Below, piece after piece: positions 16,649 to 25,329 of a stretch of 64,000 bases of DNA. Position numbers and translations under genes: made by a program. The notes below the pieces were generated by a model, which did no database searches, was not told the origin of the DNA, and saw only the letters and a program-made list of their open reading frames with translations. This stretch comes from Cyclobacterium roseum (GTDB lineage: Bacteria; Bacteroidota; Bacteroidia; Cytophagales; Cyclobacteriaceae), in assembly GCF_010119225.1 (NCBI RefSeq), contig NZ_WNKF01000020.1:29589-93588 (forward strand). The letters run 5' to 3'. The stretch's first letter is position 1. The number at the start of each line of letters is the position of its first letter.

Positions 16649-18049
16649 ATGGAAAATAAATTTTCAAGAAGGTCTTTTCTGCATGCCGTAAGTTTGCTGG
16701 CAGCCGGCACAGCGGTGAGCACGCCCCTAACGGGCTTTGGGATGAAAAGAAAACTTAGAGTAGCGCTGGTGGGTACCGGAGTAAGAGGGACATCGTTTTG
16801 GGGGAGAAGACTGGTTGAGCAATACTCCGATATTTTGGAATTTGTAGGGCTGAGTGATATCAATCCCGGAAGGTTGGATTATGCACTGGAATACATGAAA
16901 GTGAATTGCCCCACATTTGTTGACTTTGACGAGATGATGGCCAGCACCAAGCCGGACTTGCTGATCGTGACGACCATGGATTCAACGCACCATGAATTTA
17001 TAATCAAGGGACTGGAGGCCGGAAGCGATGTGCTTACTGAAAAGCCGCTCACCACCGACGAAAACAAATGCCAGCAAATCCTTGAGGCGGAAGAGAAGTC
17101 CAATAAAAACCTGATTGTAGGTTTCAATTACCGATGGAGTCCTTACATCACCAAAATCAAAGAACTGCTGCAAAATAAGGAAATCGGGGAAGTTACCTCG
17201 ATCGATTTTCATTGGTATCTCAACATACACCACGGTGCTTCCTATTTTCGCCGATGGCATGGGGTGACTGAAAATGGCGGGTCGCTTTGGGTGCATAAGG
17301 CGACACATCATTTTGATCTTCTCAACTGGTGGCTGGATTCAGACCCTTCCGAAGTATTTGCTTACGGGGACCTGGAGCATTACGGTAGCAACGGTCCTTT
17401 TAGGGGTAAAAACTGTCGCGCTTGTCCCCACAAAGACGATTGCACGTATTATTGGGATATCACCAAAAGCCCAAGGGATATGAAATTGTATGCGGAAAAC
17501 GAGCACCACGATGGTTATTTCCGGGATGGTTGCGTCTATCGGCATGAAATAGATATCTATGATAAAATGTCTGCCAATATCAAATATGCCAACAATGCCG
17601 TGGTGAACTATTCACTGACTACCTACAGTCCCTACGAAGGGTGGAAGATCGCTTTTAACGGGCAGAAGGGTAGAATCGATGCCTGGTTGGATATACCGTT
17701 TATGAGTAACGAAACCATGGACCAGGAAGCGCTGCATGCGGCCGAAATGAATCAGAATGCCGGTGAAGACATGCACCGGGAGCCGCTGGTATTACATAAA
17801 AACTGGGAAAAGCCCCAGATTATTCAAGTGGTAAGTGAACGCGGTGGCCACGGGGGTGGAGATAAAAGACTCCATGACAAAATCTTCAAAAACCCGGAAG
17901 CGGCAGACCCCTACAAACATGCTGCAGGAATAAGAGATGGTGTCATGTCCGTACTTATTGGTGTGGCAGCCCGAAACAGTATTAATAGCAAGGGCCCCGT
18001 TAAGATAGCCGACCTTACCAGTATCAAGCCAAGTCCAAATCGGGCTTAA
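16649..18049 (+). CDS. Tat-exported Gfo/Idh/MocA family oxidoreductase
   Basis: This 466-residue protein starts with a twin-arginine signal (NKFSRRSFLHAVSLLAAGTA) matching the SRRxFLK consensus. A Rossmann fold follows (VALVGTGVRGTSFWGRRL), then DVLTEKPLTTDE and HKATHHFDLLNWWL. A cysteine group in NCRACPHKDDCTYYW could bind metal or form disulfides. Tat export implies that it folds with bound NAD(P) and acts in the periplasm. GH109-type hydrolases share this architecture, so a glycosidase role is an alternative. The ATG at 16649 is chosen because it places the signal peptide at the N-terminus. Confidence 0.88.
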   Translation: MENKFSRRSFLHAVSLLAAGTAVSTPLTGFGMKRKLRVALVGTGVRGTSFWGRRLVEQYSDILEFVGLSDINPGRLDYALEYMKVNCPTFVDFDEMMASTKPDLLIVTTMDSTHHEFIIKGLEAGSDVLTEKPLTTDENKCQQILEAEEKSNKNLIVGFNYRWSPYITKIKELLQNKEIGEVTSIDFHWYLNIHHGASYFRRWHGVTENGGSLWVHKATHHFDLLNWWLDSDPSEVFAYGDLEHYGSNGPFRGKNCRACPHKDDCTYYWDITKSPRDMKLYAENEHHDGYFRDGCVYRHEIDIYDKMSANIKYANNAVVNYSLTTYSPYEGWKIAFNGQKGRIDAWLDIPFMSNETMDQEALHAAEMNQNAGEDMHREPLVLHKNWEKPQIIQVVSERGGHGGGDKRLHDKIFKNPEAADPYKHAAGIRDGVMSVLIGVAARNSINSKGPVKIADLTSIKPSPNRA

Positions 18050-18062
18050 AACATTAATTTTT

Positions 18063-18103
18063 CCCCTCCATGCTGGCCGTATTGGCCTATGGAGGGGTTT
18101 TTT
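18063..18103 (+). terminator. Rho-independent terminator
   Basis: CCCCTCCAT (18063-18071) pairs with ATGGAGGGG (18089-18097), with an inner GGCC, followed by six T residues. It ends the Tat oxidoreductase transcript. Confidence 0.88.
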
Positions 18104-18149
18104 GTATTTTTCACGAAAATCATCCGATTAATCAATCAAGTTTACGAGT

Positions 18150-18536
18150 ATGAAAATTGAACACATTGCATTAAACGTACAGCACCCACAAGCCGTTTCC
18201 GATTGGTATGAGAAAAACCTTGGCTTGACGGTGGTTAAAAAAATGGCCAACGCCCCTTTCATGACCTTTTTGGCCGATGATAGTGGCAAGGTGATGATCG
18301 AACTGTATCAAAATGCCAAGGCTCCTGTCTTGGAATATGCCAAGTTAGACCCATTGATGCTTCATCTGGCATTTGTGTCGGAAAACCCGGAGGAGGAAAA
18401 AAAGCGCCTGGTAGCAGCAGGTGCGGAACTTGTGAGTGATGACACCTTAGAGGACGGAACCCGCTTGCTAATGCTCCGAGACCCCTGGGGCCTTTCCATT
18501 CAGTTTTGTAAAAGGGCCAAACCCATGCTAAAATAA
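18150..18536 (+). CDS. VOC/glyoxalase superfamily protein
   Basis: This 128-residue protein has paired beta-alpha-beta-beta-beta modules. MKIEHIALNVQHPQAVSDWYEKNLG carries the first metal-type His, MLHLAFVSENPEEEKKRL the second, and LMLRDPWGLSIQFCKRA ends the domain. It is related to glyoxalase I and ring-cleaving dioxygenases, but nothing here fixes a reaction. It is monocistronic between a terminator and the convergent DUF5777 gene, which ends 2 bp away. Confidence 0.85.
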   Translation: MKIEHIALNVQHPQAVSDWYEKNLGLTVVKKMANAPFMTFLADDSGKVMIELYQNAKAPVLEYAKLDPLMLHLAFVSENPEEEKKRLVAAGAELVSDDTLEDGTRLLMLRDPWGLSIQFCKRAKPMLK

Positions 18537-18538
18537 AA

Positions 18539-19423
18539 TTAGTCAGGTTTAGTCAACTGGAAATTTCGGGTGATATTGAATCCAAAATGGATATCGCCCT
18601 TAAAAAAATCTCCCGTAGTGGACGGAAGGAATCCGGTTTCTGTCATTTGCTGGCTATTGGTCAGGTGTAGCTGAAAAACATGGCCCCCGGTCTCGATATC
18701 CACACCAAAAGAAAGGGGATTGGTGCTGCCGTTATTCTCGTTGGTAAAACGATGGTAATATTCCATGGTTACGTGAATGCTTCGGGTAACCCTATAGCTT
18801 GCGCCAGCTCCAAGAGCGAAAAGACCATTTTCTCCACTTCTTTCGCTAACGAGGTTTTGATGAACGTAGGTAGGCATCAACTGGATGGCAGCCAATTGAT
18901 TCAATTTGCTCGCTAAAAGCATTTGATGGGAATAGCGTAACCTTCGTTCCAGGTTCATGGGTAACTCCGGTCTGCGTAGCGTATTGACGGATGTATTCGA
19001 GACCCAGACAATGGAGATCGGAAGGTTTGTTTTAGACTGACCCTGGCGGTGAATGCCGATTTTGACGAATCCGTCATATAGTTTGTTAAACGAATTTCTT
19101 CCTATCCCCAGCGTAAGCCAATCCTCCAATGAATAGTCCAGGCCCAACCTCATGTTTGCCTGGTCCATACCGAAAAATTGATAGGCTCCGGTATTGACTC
19201 TTCCAAACCGATGTGAAATCAGGAATTCCAGGTTTCCTTTTCTTCGGGTTTCCACTGTGTGACCATTGATTAGCCTAACTGCTTTGAACGTAGAGGTAGG
19301 GCTTTTCCAATCGGAATCGGCTTTACTTTCTGACTTCAGTTGATCCAATAGATTCTCCTGGGCTCCTGCTGGAAGGACAAAATTGGATAATAGAAAGAAA
19401 AGGAGTAGGGCTTTGCGCGTCAT
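18539..19423 (-). CDS. DUF5777 family beta-barrel protein
   Basis: This 294-residue protein has a signal peptide (MTRKALLLFFLLSNFVLPAGAQ), then TFKAVRLINGHTVETRRKGNLEFLISHRFGRVN, the recognisable DUF5777 opening, and a run of amphipathic strands. It is likely an outer-membrane barrel; the function is unknown. It is the last gene of a six-gene leftward operon and overlaps the YceI stop by 4 bp. DUF5777 and YceI genes often travel together in Bacteroidota. Confidence 0.85.
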   Translation of the reverse strand: MTRKALLLFFLLSNFVLPAGAQENLLDQLKSESKADSDWKSPTSTFKAVRLINGHTVETRRKGNLEFLISHRFGRVNTGAYQFFGMDQANMRLGLDYSLEDWLTLGIGRNSFNKLYDGFVKIGIHRQGQSKTNLPISIVWVSNTSVNTLRRPELPMNLERRLRYSHQMLLASKLNQLAAIQLMPTYVHQNLVSERSGENGLFALGAGASYRVTRSIHVTMEYYHRFTNENNGSTNPLSFGVDIETGGHVFQLHLTNSQQMTETGFLPSTTGDFFKGDIHFGFNITRNFQLTKPD

Positions 19424-19962
19424 TTTTTTATTTCTTCAAATACAAAATTGGCAGTTACTTCTACCTCCTCTGCGATATTGTAAAAGAGAACGGATGGAAT
19501 CTGAATAGCATGGTCTTCCAGCTTTACCGGGAACACTGCTTCCATTTTAATCTGGTCATCGTCGATCAGGAGCGTGCCCGAAATGTCGTAATTGACAGTG
19601 ACACCATGAATCGTCAGTTTTCCTTCAGCGTGAGCATCCTGAGATCCGGTTTCGGATTGGCTGTAGCCGGTTAGTTTTCCGTCGAATGTAGCTTCAGGAT
19701 ACGTATCGGATTCCATGAATTTTTCGTTGAAGTGTTCCTGCATCAGCGATTTTGGAAAGCGGAAAGCTTTTATAGGGACAAGGAAAGCAAGACTTCCTGT
19801 TTGCGTGTTGAACAAGCCTGTTACCGCATTGTTTTCTGCTTTAATGTCCTCTACAGGGGCACTGCTAAAGAATACTACCTCTCCTGTTTCCGTTTTATAA
19901 TCCTGCGCCCTGGCCGTGGCCAGGGTAAGCAGGCAAATGATTGTTAAAATTATATTTTTCAT
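19420..19962 (-). CDS. YceI family periplasmic lipocalin-like protein
   Basis: This 180-residue protein has a signal peptide (MKNIILTIICLLTLATARAQ). The YceI features are VVFFSSAPVEDIKAENNAVTG, PIKAFRFPKSLMQEHFNEKFMESDTYPEATFDGK and GKLTIHGVTVNYDISGTLLIDDD. YceI proteins form a beta-barrel that binds polyprenyl or amphiphilic molecules in the periplasm. It lies 6 bp after the haem lipoprotein and overlaps DUF5777, so it is co-transcribed. Confidence 0.9.
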   Translation of the reverse strand: MKNIILTIICLLTLATARAQDYKTETGEVVFFSSAPVEDIKAENNAVTGLFNTQTGSLAFLVPIKAFRFPKSLMQEHFNEKFMESDTYPEATFDGKLTGYSQSETGSQDAHAEGKLTIHGVTVNYDISGTLLIDDDQIKMEAVFPVKLEDHAIQIPSVLFYNIAEEVEVTANFVFEEIKK

Positions 19963-19968
19963 AGAAGG

Positions 19969-20337
19969 TTAATTGTCCAGAGCACCTTGATCTACCCAAC
20001 AAAAGATGCTTTCCTTTTGAGATTCGCTAAGTTGTTTTCCGGATCCCTCCGGCGGCATGTAATCACTTTGGGTAAAGTTTTTGATCTGCTCTGCGTGTTG
20101 AAGAATATTTTCTTTGAGTGTTAGGTTTACGCGATTGGTTCCTGACACATGGCATCCTGAAATGGCACAGTTTTGATTGATAATCGGAATGATGTCATTT
20201 GAAAGGGATACCGATTCGACGCACCGTTCCTCCTGGTCATCAGGTTCTATATCCTCCTCATTTTCACTCGTACAGGCTAGAAAAGAACACGAAAGAATTA
20301 CCAGGAAACCCGGTAAAAGGTAGTTTTTAATAGTCAT
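19969..20337 (-). CDS. Small c-type cytochrome-like lipoprotein
   Basis: This 122-residue protein has a lipoprotein signal ending in SFLACTSEN and a single haem-type motif, CAISGCH (residues 57-63), with four residues between the cysteines rather than the usual two. MPPEGSG, a distal Met segment, and a final SQKESIFCWVDQGA follow. The spacing recurs in predicted Bacteroidota surface cytochromes. The ATG at 20337 overlaps the end of the CHRD gene, and an in-frame ATG precedes it. Haem attachment is inferred. Confidence 0.75.
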   Translation of the reverse strand: MTIKNYLLPGFLVILSCSFLACTSENEEDIEPDDQEERCVESVSLSNDIIPIINQNCAISGCHVSGTNRVNLTLKENILQHAEQIKNFTQSDYMPPEGSGKQLSESQKESIFCWVDQGALDN

Positions 20338-20827
20338 CATTGGTGGTATCATTAGGGTTAGAATCATTGTTTGCCTGGCTATTACTGCCAATATCGCCAC
20401 GAGCAATTAGCGTCGACATGGAGGTAGCACTTAGGTGCACGTTAACATGACCGTCGAAATTCAACAGCCCCTCATAATCAATTGGTGTACCGTCACCCAT
20501 TTGGGTGACCACCGTTTCGCTAACGCCTGTTGCACCTGCGACGTCATTTAATCCAATGGCAATTCCTCCTCCATCACTGGCCGCATTGCGATGAACATGG
20601 GCAGGATGAGCATCTCCCGCTGTTGTTCCCTCCAATTCAATGCGGATCAGGGTACTCGTCTCACTTTCTTTGGTGAACGTAACGGTCCCCTGAATGGAAG
20701 GATCCGACACCGAATTTAATGTATACGCTTTCTGAATAACCCGAGGACTTTCATCCTCCTTCTCACATGCCATTGCAAATAGCGCAATAACGAATAACAG
20801 GATTATGTTTGCTTGTACCGTTTTCAT
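20327..20827 (-). CDS. CHRD-domain lipoprotein
   Basis: This 166-residue protein has a lipoprotein signal (LFVIALFAMACEKED) and a CHRD domain, recognised by GTVTFTKESETSTLIRIELEGTTAGDAHPAHVHRNAASDGGGIAIGLNDV and GHVNVHLSATSMSTLIARGDIG. CHRD domains occur in chordin and many bacterial surface proteins; no enzymatic function is known. It overlaps the next gene by 11 bp, indicating one transcript. Confidence 0.88.
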   Translation of the reverse strand: MKTVQANIILLFVIALFAMACEKEDESPRVIQKAYTLNSVSDPSIQGTVTFTKESETSTLIRIELEGTTAGDAHPAHVHRNAASDGGGIAIGLNDVAGATGVSETVVTQMGDGTPIDYEGLLNFDGHVNVHLSATSMSTLIARGDIGSNSQANNDSNPNDTTNDDY

Positions 20828-20839
20828 AATTTCTATTGT

Positions 20840-22009
20840 TTAAAATTTTAAGATTTGATTTGATGGGTAATAGTTGATGCCGAAGAAAATGCCCATGCTT
20901 TTTAAGTCGAGGTTGCCCGCTCCAATACCCACCAGCGGCATCCGGATATAAGGCTCGGCTTGTATGGTGAATTTTTCGCCTATTTTCCGCTCGTAGCCCA
21001 ATCCCATATTCCACACCCCGAAGACATGTTGGTTGCTATTGTTGATTTCCATTTCCTCGGTGTAGTGATTTCCACTATAGTTTTCATAGACCAGCGAATA
21101 TTTCTCTTTCAACATGAAATAAGAGGACAAACCTGAGCTGATAAACCAGCGGTCTTTTGATCCGCTGATGGGATAAAATCTAAGGTTTACCGGGATTTCA
21201 ATAAGCCGGCAATCTCCAATTAGCGCCTGATGAGCCGAGTCGTAACCCTCCCAGTACCCCGGTCCTTCACGATACTTTTTCTGACCATGAACAGCTCCAA
21301 TGGAGAAGCTCCAGCGGTTGCTAATGAAATACTCCAGTCTGAATCCGATGCTTTTGCCGGACGAGGGAAAATGGTCAAAATGAATCGCACTGATATCTGG
21401 AGCAACCATGATCCCAAGGGCGATCTGATTCTGTAGTGTCGAAGAGGGGATCCGATCAGACTGAATCAGGGAGCTTTCCTGGATGCCTGTGTTTCGTTCT
21501 ACAGGTAAAATGCGGTTAAAATCCTGGAAAAGGCTCCATTTTGAATCAGAACCCCATTTTAGATGAGGCATTCGAGATCGCTCGTTTGCCAGGTCTTCCT
21601 GCGGGAGAGCAGTCGACGGTGGGGGTTGGTTTAGGTGTATTGTAGCGGTATCCATCGCCCTTACAGGCTCGTTCACAGGAGAAGTAATGGAGGGATTTTT
21701 TCTAGCTGGGATTTGTACTTCCATTTCATCAAACGAATCTAATTTCGTTAGCATGGAGGAGGGTCCAGGATGAAAGGCGTCTTTATCTCCAAATGGAAAC
21801 AGACTATCTGACGCCGTCATCCAGACAGTGAAAATAAGGCCGATTAATATAAAGGACCCAAGCAAGAACCATTTAAATCCATTGACGGGCTGGGCTGCCT
21901 GGTCTGTCGTTAATTTCTTTTCAAACCTTTCCCAATCCTGAGGATCGTAGGGAACTTCAGGCTCTGAGGATAATTTTTTAAAGAAATCATCCAGCTCTTT
22001 ATCACTCAT
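20840..22009 (-). CDS. Membrane-spanning barrel protein, likely ECF sigma partner
   Basis: This 389-residue protein has a charged cytoplasmic N-terminus (MSDKELDDFFKKLSSEPEVPYDPQDWERF), one membrane helix (about residues 45-65, GFKWFLLGSFILIGLIFTVW), a Pro-rich linker, and a C-terminal outer-membrane-barrel-like region (IGFRLEYFISNRWSFSIGAVHGQKKY). The layout and an 8-bp ATGAGTGA overlap with the sigma gene suggest it regulates or senses for that sigma factor. It is not a classical zinc anti-sigma factor. The start at 22009 is chosen over 22030 because of that overlap. Confidence 0.75.
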   Translation of the reverse strand: MSDKELDDFFKKLSSEPEVPYDPQDWERFEKKLTTDQAAQPVNGFKWFLLGSFILIGLIFTVWMTASDSLFPFGDKDAFHPGPSSMLTKLDSFDEMEVQIPARKNPSITSPVNEPVRAMDTATIHLNQPPPSTALPQEDLANERSRMPHLKWGSDSKWSLFQDFNRILPVERNTGIQESSLIQSDRIPSSTLQNQIALGIMVAPDISAIHFDHFPSSGKSIGFRLEYFISNRWSFSIGAVHGQKKYREGPGYWEGYDSAHQALIGDCRLIEIPVNLRFYPISGSKDRWFISSGLSSYFMLKEKYSLVYENYSGNHYTEEMEINNSNQHVFGVWNMGLGYERKIGEKFTIQAEPYIRMPLVGIGAGNLDLKSMGIFFGINYYPSNQILKF

Positions 22010-22565
22010 TTTTGATACCTGCTTCTTCATGATTTCTAACAGTTAACATGGCCCTCAACTTTAGTCTTGCCCGGTGGAGGTTGGATTTTGAAGTGCCTAC
22101 GGAAATGCCTAGCAATTCCGAAATTTCCCGATGATCGTATCCTTCAATCGCATATAAATTAAATACCGTTCTATACTGCATCGGTAGCACTTGTATTAGT
22201 TGGATCATTTCCATGTATTTCAGATCATCGGTGGCGTTTTTGCCAAGATCTGGGATTTCCGAAACATTCTCCAGACCTATATTTTGGGAATGGTTTTGAT
22301 TTTTTTTGTAGTAATTGATGGCTCCGTTTATCAATATTCTTCTAAACCAAAGTGTAAAAGGACGCTTGGGATCATACCGGTCAAAGTAATGGAATACTTT
22401 CAGGTAGCCGTCGTGAAGTATTTCCACACTTTCTTCCCTGTTTGCGGCATACCGGAGACAAATGCTCATTCCGTAGCTGTAAAACTGCTTATACAGCTCT
22501 TCCTGACTCTTTCGGTCTGCTTTGGAAATTCCGTTTATAAGCTTATTTGACAAGTATTTTTCCAC
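22002..22565 (-). CDS. ECF-type RNA polymerase sigma factor
   Basis: This 187-residue protein contains sigma region 2 (LYKQFYSYGMSICLRYAANREESVEILHDGYLKVFHYFDRYDPKRPFTLWFRRILINGAINYYKK). Region 4 is LPMQYRTVFNLYAIEGYDHREISELLGISVGTSKSNLHRARLKLR, with a clear helix-turn-helix. It heads a leftward operon of envelope proteins. No FecR-like gene is present; the next gene is the likely partner. Confidence 0.93.
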   Translation of the reverse strand: MEKYLSNKLINGISKADRKSQEELYKQFYSYGMSICLRYAANREESVEILHDGYLKVFHYFDRYDPKRPFTLWFRRILINGAINYYKKNQNHSQNIGLENVSEIPDLGKNATDDLKYMEMIQLIQVLPMQYRTVFNLYAIEGYDHREISELLGISVGTSKSNLHRARLKLRAMLTVRNHEEAGIKNE

Positions 22566-22660
22566 ATTCGCTGGGGTTGTCGGGTTGGTATTCGTCTATA
22601 CACCAAGGAGAATTAAATGGTTGCGTGACGAAAAAAAGTAATTTACATAATAGTAAAGGC

Positions 22661-22706
22661 TACACACTACATTTCAATCCAAATAACATTTTGATGGTAG
22701 TGTGTA
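22661..22706. repeat. Spaced inverted repeat in the sigma/PL11 intergenic region
   Basis: TACACACTAC (22661-22670) and GTAGTGTGTA (22697-22706) are perfect inverted 10-mers separated by 26 bp, with GGC and GCC a little further out. It lies in the 347-bp gap between the divergent sigma-factor and PL11 genes, which contains no convincing gene. It could be a pair of regulator half-sites or an RNA hairpin; there is no T-tract. Confidence 0.55.
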
Positions 22707-22912
22707 AAGCCGTGTTTCCTGTAATGTGTATCCGCAATAGCGGACTGGGTAAAGATTTGCCATCGTCAATTTCAACGCACTGTAAAGCAATCAGGGTGCA
22801 GGGTTCCTGGAGGGGACCTTTGGTCAGATTTCATTCCGAATTTCCATATGATTACTTTATATTGAAATTATTAACAGCATTTCGAAAAAAATCAGGACCT
22901 TAAAAGAAACAA

Positions 22913-24757
22913 ATGAGCCCTTTACATGGATTCCGTATCACCTGCTTCCTATTTGTTGGCACACTAAGTATCTCTCTTTTTGGACAGCGGCAAATGGAGT
23001 ACCTCGACCGTGGATTGGTCGCCCTCAAAGACGGAAATGGGGGTGTTTTTCTGAGCTGGCGCTTGTTGGGAGACGAATCCGTAGATACTGGGTTTGACCT
23101 GTACAGGGAATACGAAGGGAAACCTGCCAAAAAAATCAACGATGTCCCCTTAAATCAGACCACCAACTTTTACGATCCGGAAGCCGATCTAAGCCAACAT
23201 CCCCGGTATTCGGTTAGTAATGCAAGTGAAGGCCCTAGCAAACCAACACCGGTTTGGGAACAGGAATTTTGGGAAGTTCCCCTGCAAACGCCGGACGGCT
23301 ACCGGCCAAATGATACTTCCGTCGGCGATCTGACCGGTGATGGCCGGTATGAATTGGTGGTGCACATGACCGGCAGATCCAAAGACAATTCCCAGAATGG
23401 GGTTACCGATCCACCTATACTACAGGCCTATACCCTCGAAGGAAAGCGGTTGTGGGAGATCAATTTGGGAATAAATATTCGGGAGGGAGCTCATTACACC
23501 CAATTTATGGTATACGATCTGGATGGGGATGGAATTGCTGAAATAGCCTGTAAAACGGCTGATGGCAGTAAGGACGGATTAGGAACGGTAATAGGAAATG
23601 CTAGCAAAGATTGGAGAAATGAAGAGGGGAAAATTCTGGACGGCCCGGAATATTTGACGGTTTTCTCCGGGCAGACGGGACAGGCCTTGTCCACTGTAGC
23701 CTACATCCCAGGTAGAGGAGATTTATGCGGATGGGGAGGTGAAGGAGGAAACGGCGGCAATGATTGTAACGGAAACCGGGTGGACCGCTTTCTGGCGGGC
23801 ATTGCCTATTTGGACGGTAGAAAACCCTCGTTGCTAATGGCCCGGGGGTATTACGGCAGATCAGTGGTTGCTGCCTGGGATTTTGATGGGGAAACCCTTC
23901 AATCGCGGTGGGTGTTTGATTCGGAGGGACGAGAAAATCCCTATTCTGGCCAGGGAAATCACAGTCTAAGCATCAATGATATTGATGGAGATGGGAAGGA
24001 TGAAATTGTCTACGGGGCGATGACCATTGACGATGATGGTAGGGGTATTTACAGCACGGGTCTTAGGCATGGCGATGCCCTGCACGTCAGCCGTTTCCAC
24101 CCGGACTACCCGGATCAACTGGTTTGGGGAATTCATGAAAACGAAACCAAGGAGACCGGATTTGGGGCAGCACTTTTCAATGCCAGAACCGGGCAGATTC
24201 TTTGGGGTGCCGCTGAGGGAACAGACGTAGGAAGGGGGCTGGCGGCCGATATTGATCCCCGGCATGAGGGTGCTGAATTTTGGTGGAACGGAGCCGAAGG
24301 ATTGTACAATTTTCAGGGAGAAGAAATTGGGAAAAAACCGAATAGCATCAATTTTGTCCTTTGGTGGGATGGGGACTTACTCAGGGAGTTGCTGGATAAA
24401 AATCGCATTGATAAATGGGATTACAAGGAGGAGAAGCTTCGTAATTTACTGACGGCGACGGGATCTGAATCCAATAACGGCTCCAAGGCGACCCCTGCGC
24501 TTTCCGCTGATTTGTTTGGAGATTGGCGGGAGGAAGTGATCTTTAGAACGGAGGATAACCAGTCATTGAGAATTTATACCACTACGGAAGCTACCTCGCA
24601 CCGGTTTACGACGCTGATGCACAACCCCCAATACCGTCTCAGTATCGCCTGGCAAAACGTAGGATACAACCAACCTCCTCACACGGATTTTTATTTAGGA
24701 GTGGGAATGGAGACCCCTAAACTACCTGACATGGAAATCGTAAAGAAAAGGGAATAA
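22913..24757 (+). CDS. Rhamnogalacturonan lyase (PL11)
   Basis: This 614-residue secreted enzyme has a signal peptide ending near LSISLFGQ, then QMEYLDRGLVALKDGNGGVFLSWRLLGDE, the opening of PL11 enzymes (YesW/YesX type). Repeated calcium-binding blade motifs follow, such as DLTGDGRYELVV, DLDGDGIAEIACK, DIDGDGKDEIVYG and DLFGDWREEVIF, of the eight-bladed propeller. These enzymes cleave rhamnogalacturonan I of pectin by beta-elimination, leaving unsaturated galacturonyl ends. The catalytic and calcium features look intact, and no truncation is seen. Confidence 0.92.
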   Translation: MSPLHGFRITCFLFVGTLSISLFGQRQMEYLDRGLVALKDGNGGVFLSWRLLGDESVDTGFDLYREYEGKPAKKINDVPLNQTTNFYDPEADLSQHPRYSVSNASEGPSKPTPVWEQEFWEVPLQTPDGYRPNDTSVGDLTGDGRYELVVHMTGRSKDNSQNGVTDPPILQAYTLEGKRLWEINLGINIREGAHYTQFMVYDLDGDGIAEIACKTADGSKDGLGTVIGNASKDWRNEEGKILDGPEYLTVFSGQTGQALSTVAYIPGRGDLCGWGGEGGNGGNDCNGNRVDRFLAGIAYLDGRKPSLLMARGYYGRSVVAAWDFDGETLQSRWVFDSEGRENPYSGQGNHSLSINDIDGDGKDEIVYGAMTIDDDGRGIYSTGLRHGDALHVSRFHPDYPDQLVWGIHENETKETGFGAALFNARTGQILWGAAEGTDVGRGLAADIDPRHEGAEFWWNGAEGLYNFQGEEIGKKPNSINFVLWWDGDLLRELLDKNRIDKWDYKEEKLRNLLTATGSESNNGSKATPALSADLFGDWREEVIFRTEDNQSLRIYTTTEATSHRFTTLMHNPQYRLSIAWQNVGYNQPPHTDFYLGVGMETPKLPDMEIVKKRE

Positions 24758-24826
24758 ATTTTTTACGTTTTTCAGGACACTTTTTCTGAACCGTACGTAT
24801 AGAGTAAAAAGCCAAACGATTTAACG

Positions 24827-25075
24827 ATGAAAAGTAAATGGTTGTTTTTGCCTGATGTTTTTCTGGTTTTGTTGGTATGCCTGACTTGTGAGCGGCATGA
24901 GATACCGCATTCGGGGGAGAGGAGCCATTCTCACCTTGCGAATGAGCCTGTTCAACACTCCTGGGAAAACCGCAGGATCTTACAAGAAGATGAAAAACAA
25001 AAACACTTGAGAGAATTTATTCAGGCTGCCAATAGTTCCACCGGCAGTTTGATGAGGCAATACATTAAAGAGTAA
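24827..25075 (+). CDS. Small secreted or lipoprotein of unknown function
   Basis: This 82-residue protein has a hydrophobic N-terminus (WLFLPDVFLVLLVCLTC) ending in a Cys that could be a lipobox cysteine. A polar His/Glu-rich segment and a short helical C-terminus (HLREFIQAANSSTGSLMRQYI) follow. I do not recognise a family. It is co-oriented between the PL11 gene and a terminator. Confidence 0.6.
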   Translation: MKSKWLFLPDVFLVLLVCLTCERHEIPHSGERSHSHLANEPVQHSWENRRILQEDEKQKHLREFIQAANSSTGSLMRQYIKE

Positions 25076-25104
25076 GTTGGTGATTTTTTAATTATTCTTT
25101 TTGG

Positions 25105-25137
25105 AAAAGGTAGGTGCTCATGCGCTTACCTTTTTTT
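25105..25137 (+). terminator. Rho-independent terminator
   Basis: An A-rich AAAAGGTA arm pairs with TACCTTTT, continuing inward through GTGC/GCGC to a TCAT loop, with seven T residues. It closes the PL11/small-protein transcript. Confidence 0.8.
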
Positions 25138-25329
25138 ATTTGCTCCGCATTCAACATAAAATGGTGTTTGGGTGACCGGCAAGCCGCTTTGCTGTGTCAG
25201 GAAGACTAGAGCTGATTCGGTTGTTGTGCCGAAAATAGCATAAAATGGACCGTCGGTAAGGGTAAGGTTTGAATTCAGACGATTTTTAATTACTTTGTTT
25301 CGGATATTGACGCTGTTGGCAATACTTGT

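Noticed and set aside
22547..22903. Rightward 118-codon frame between the sigma factor and PL11 genes
   Set aside because: No ribosome-site or family resemblance, and it starts inside the leader of the divergent sigma gene; the stretch is better explained as a regulatory region with an inverted repeat.
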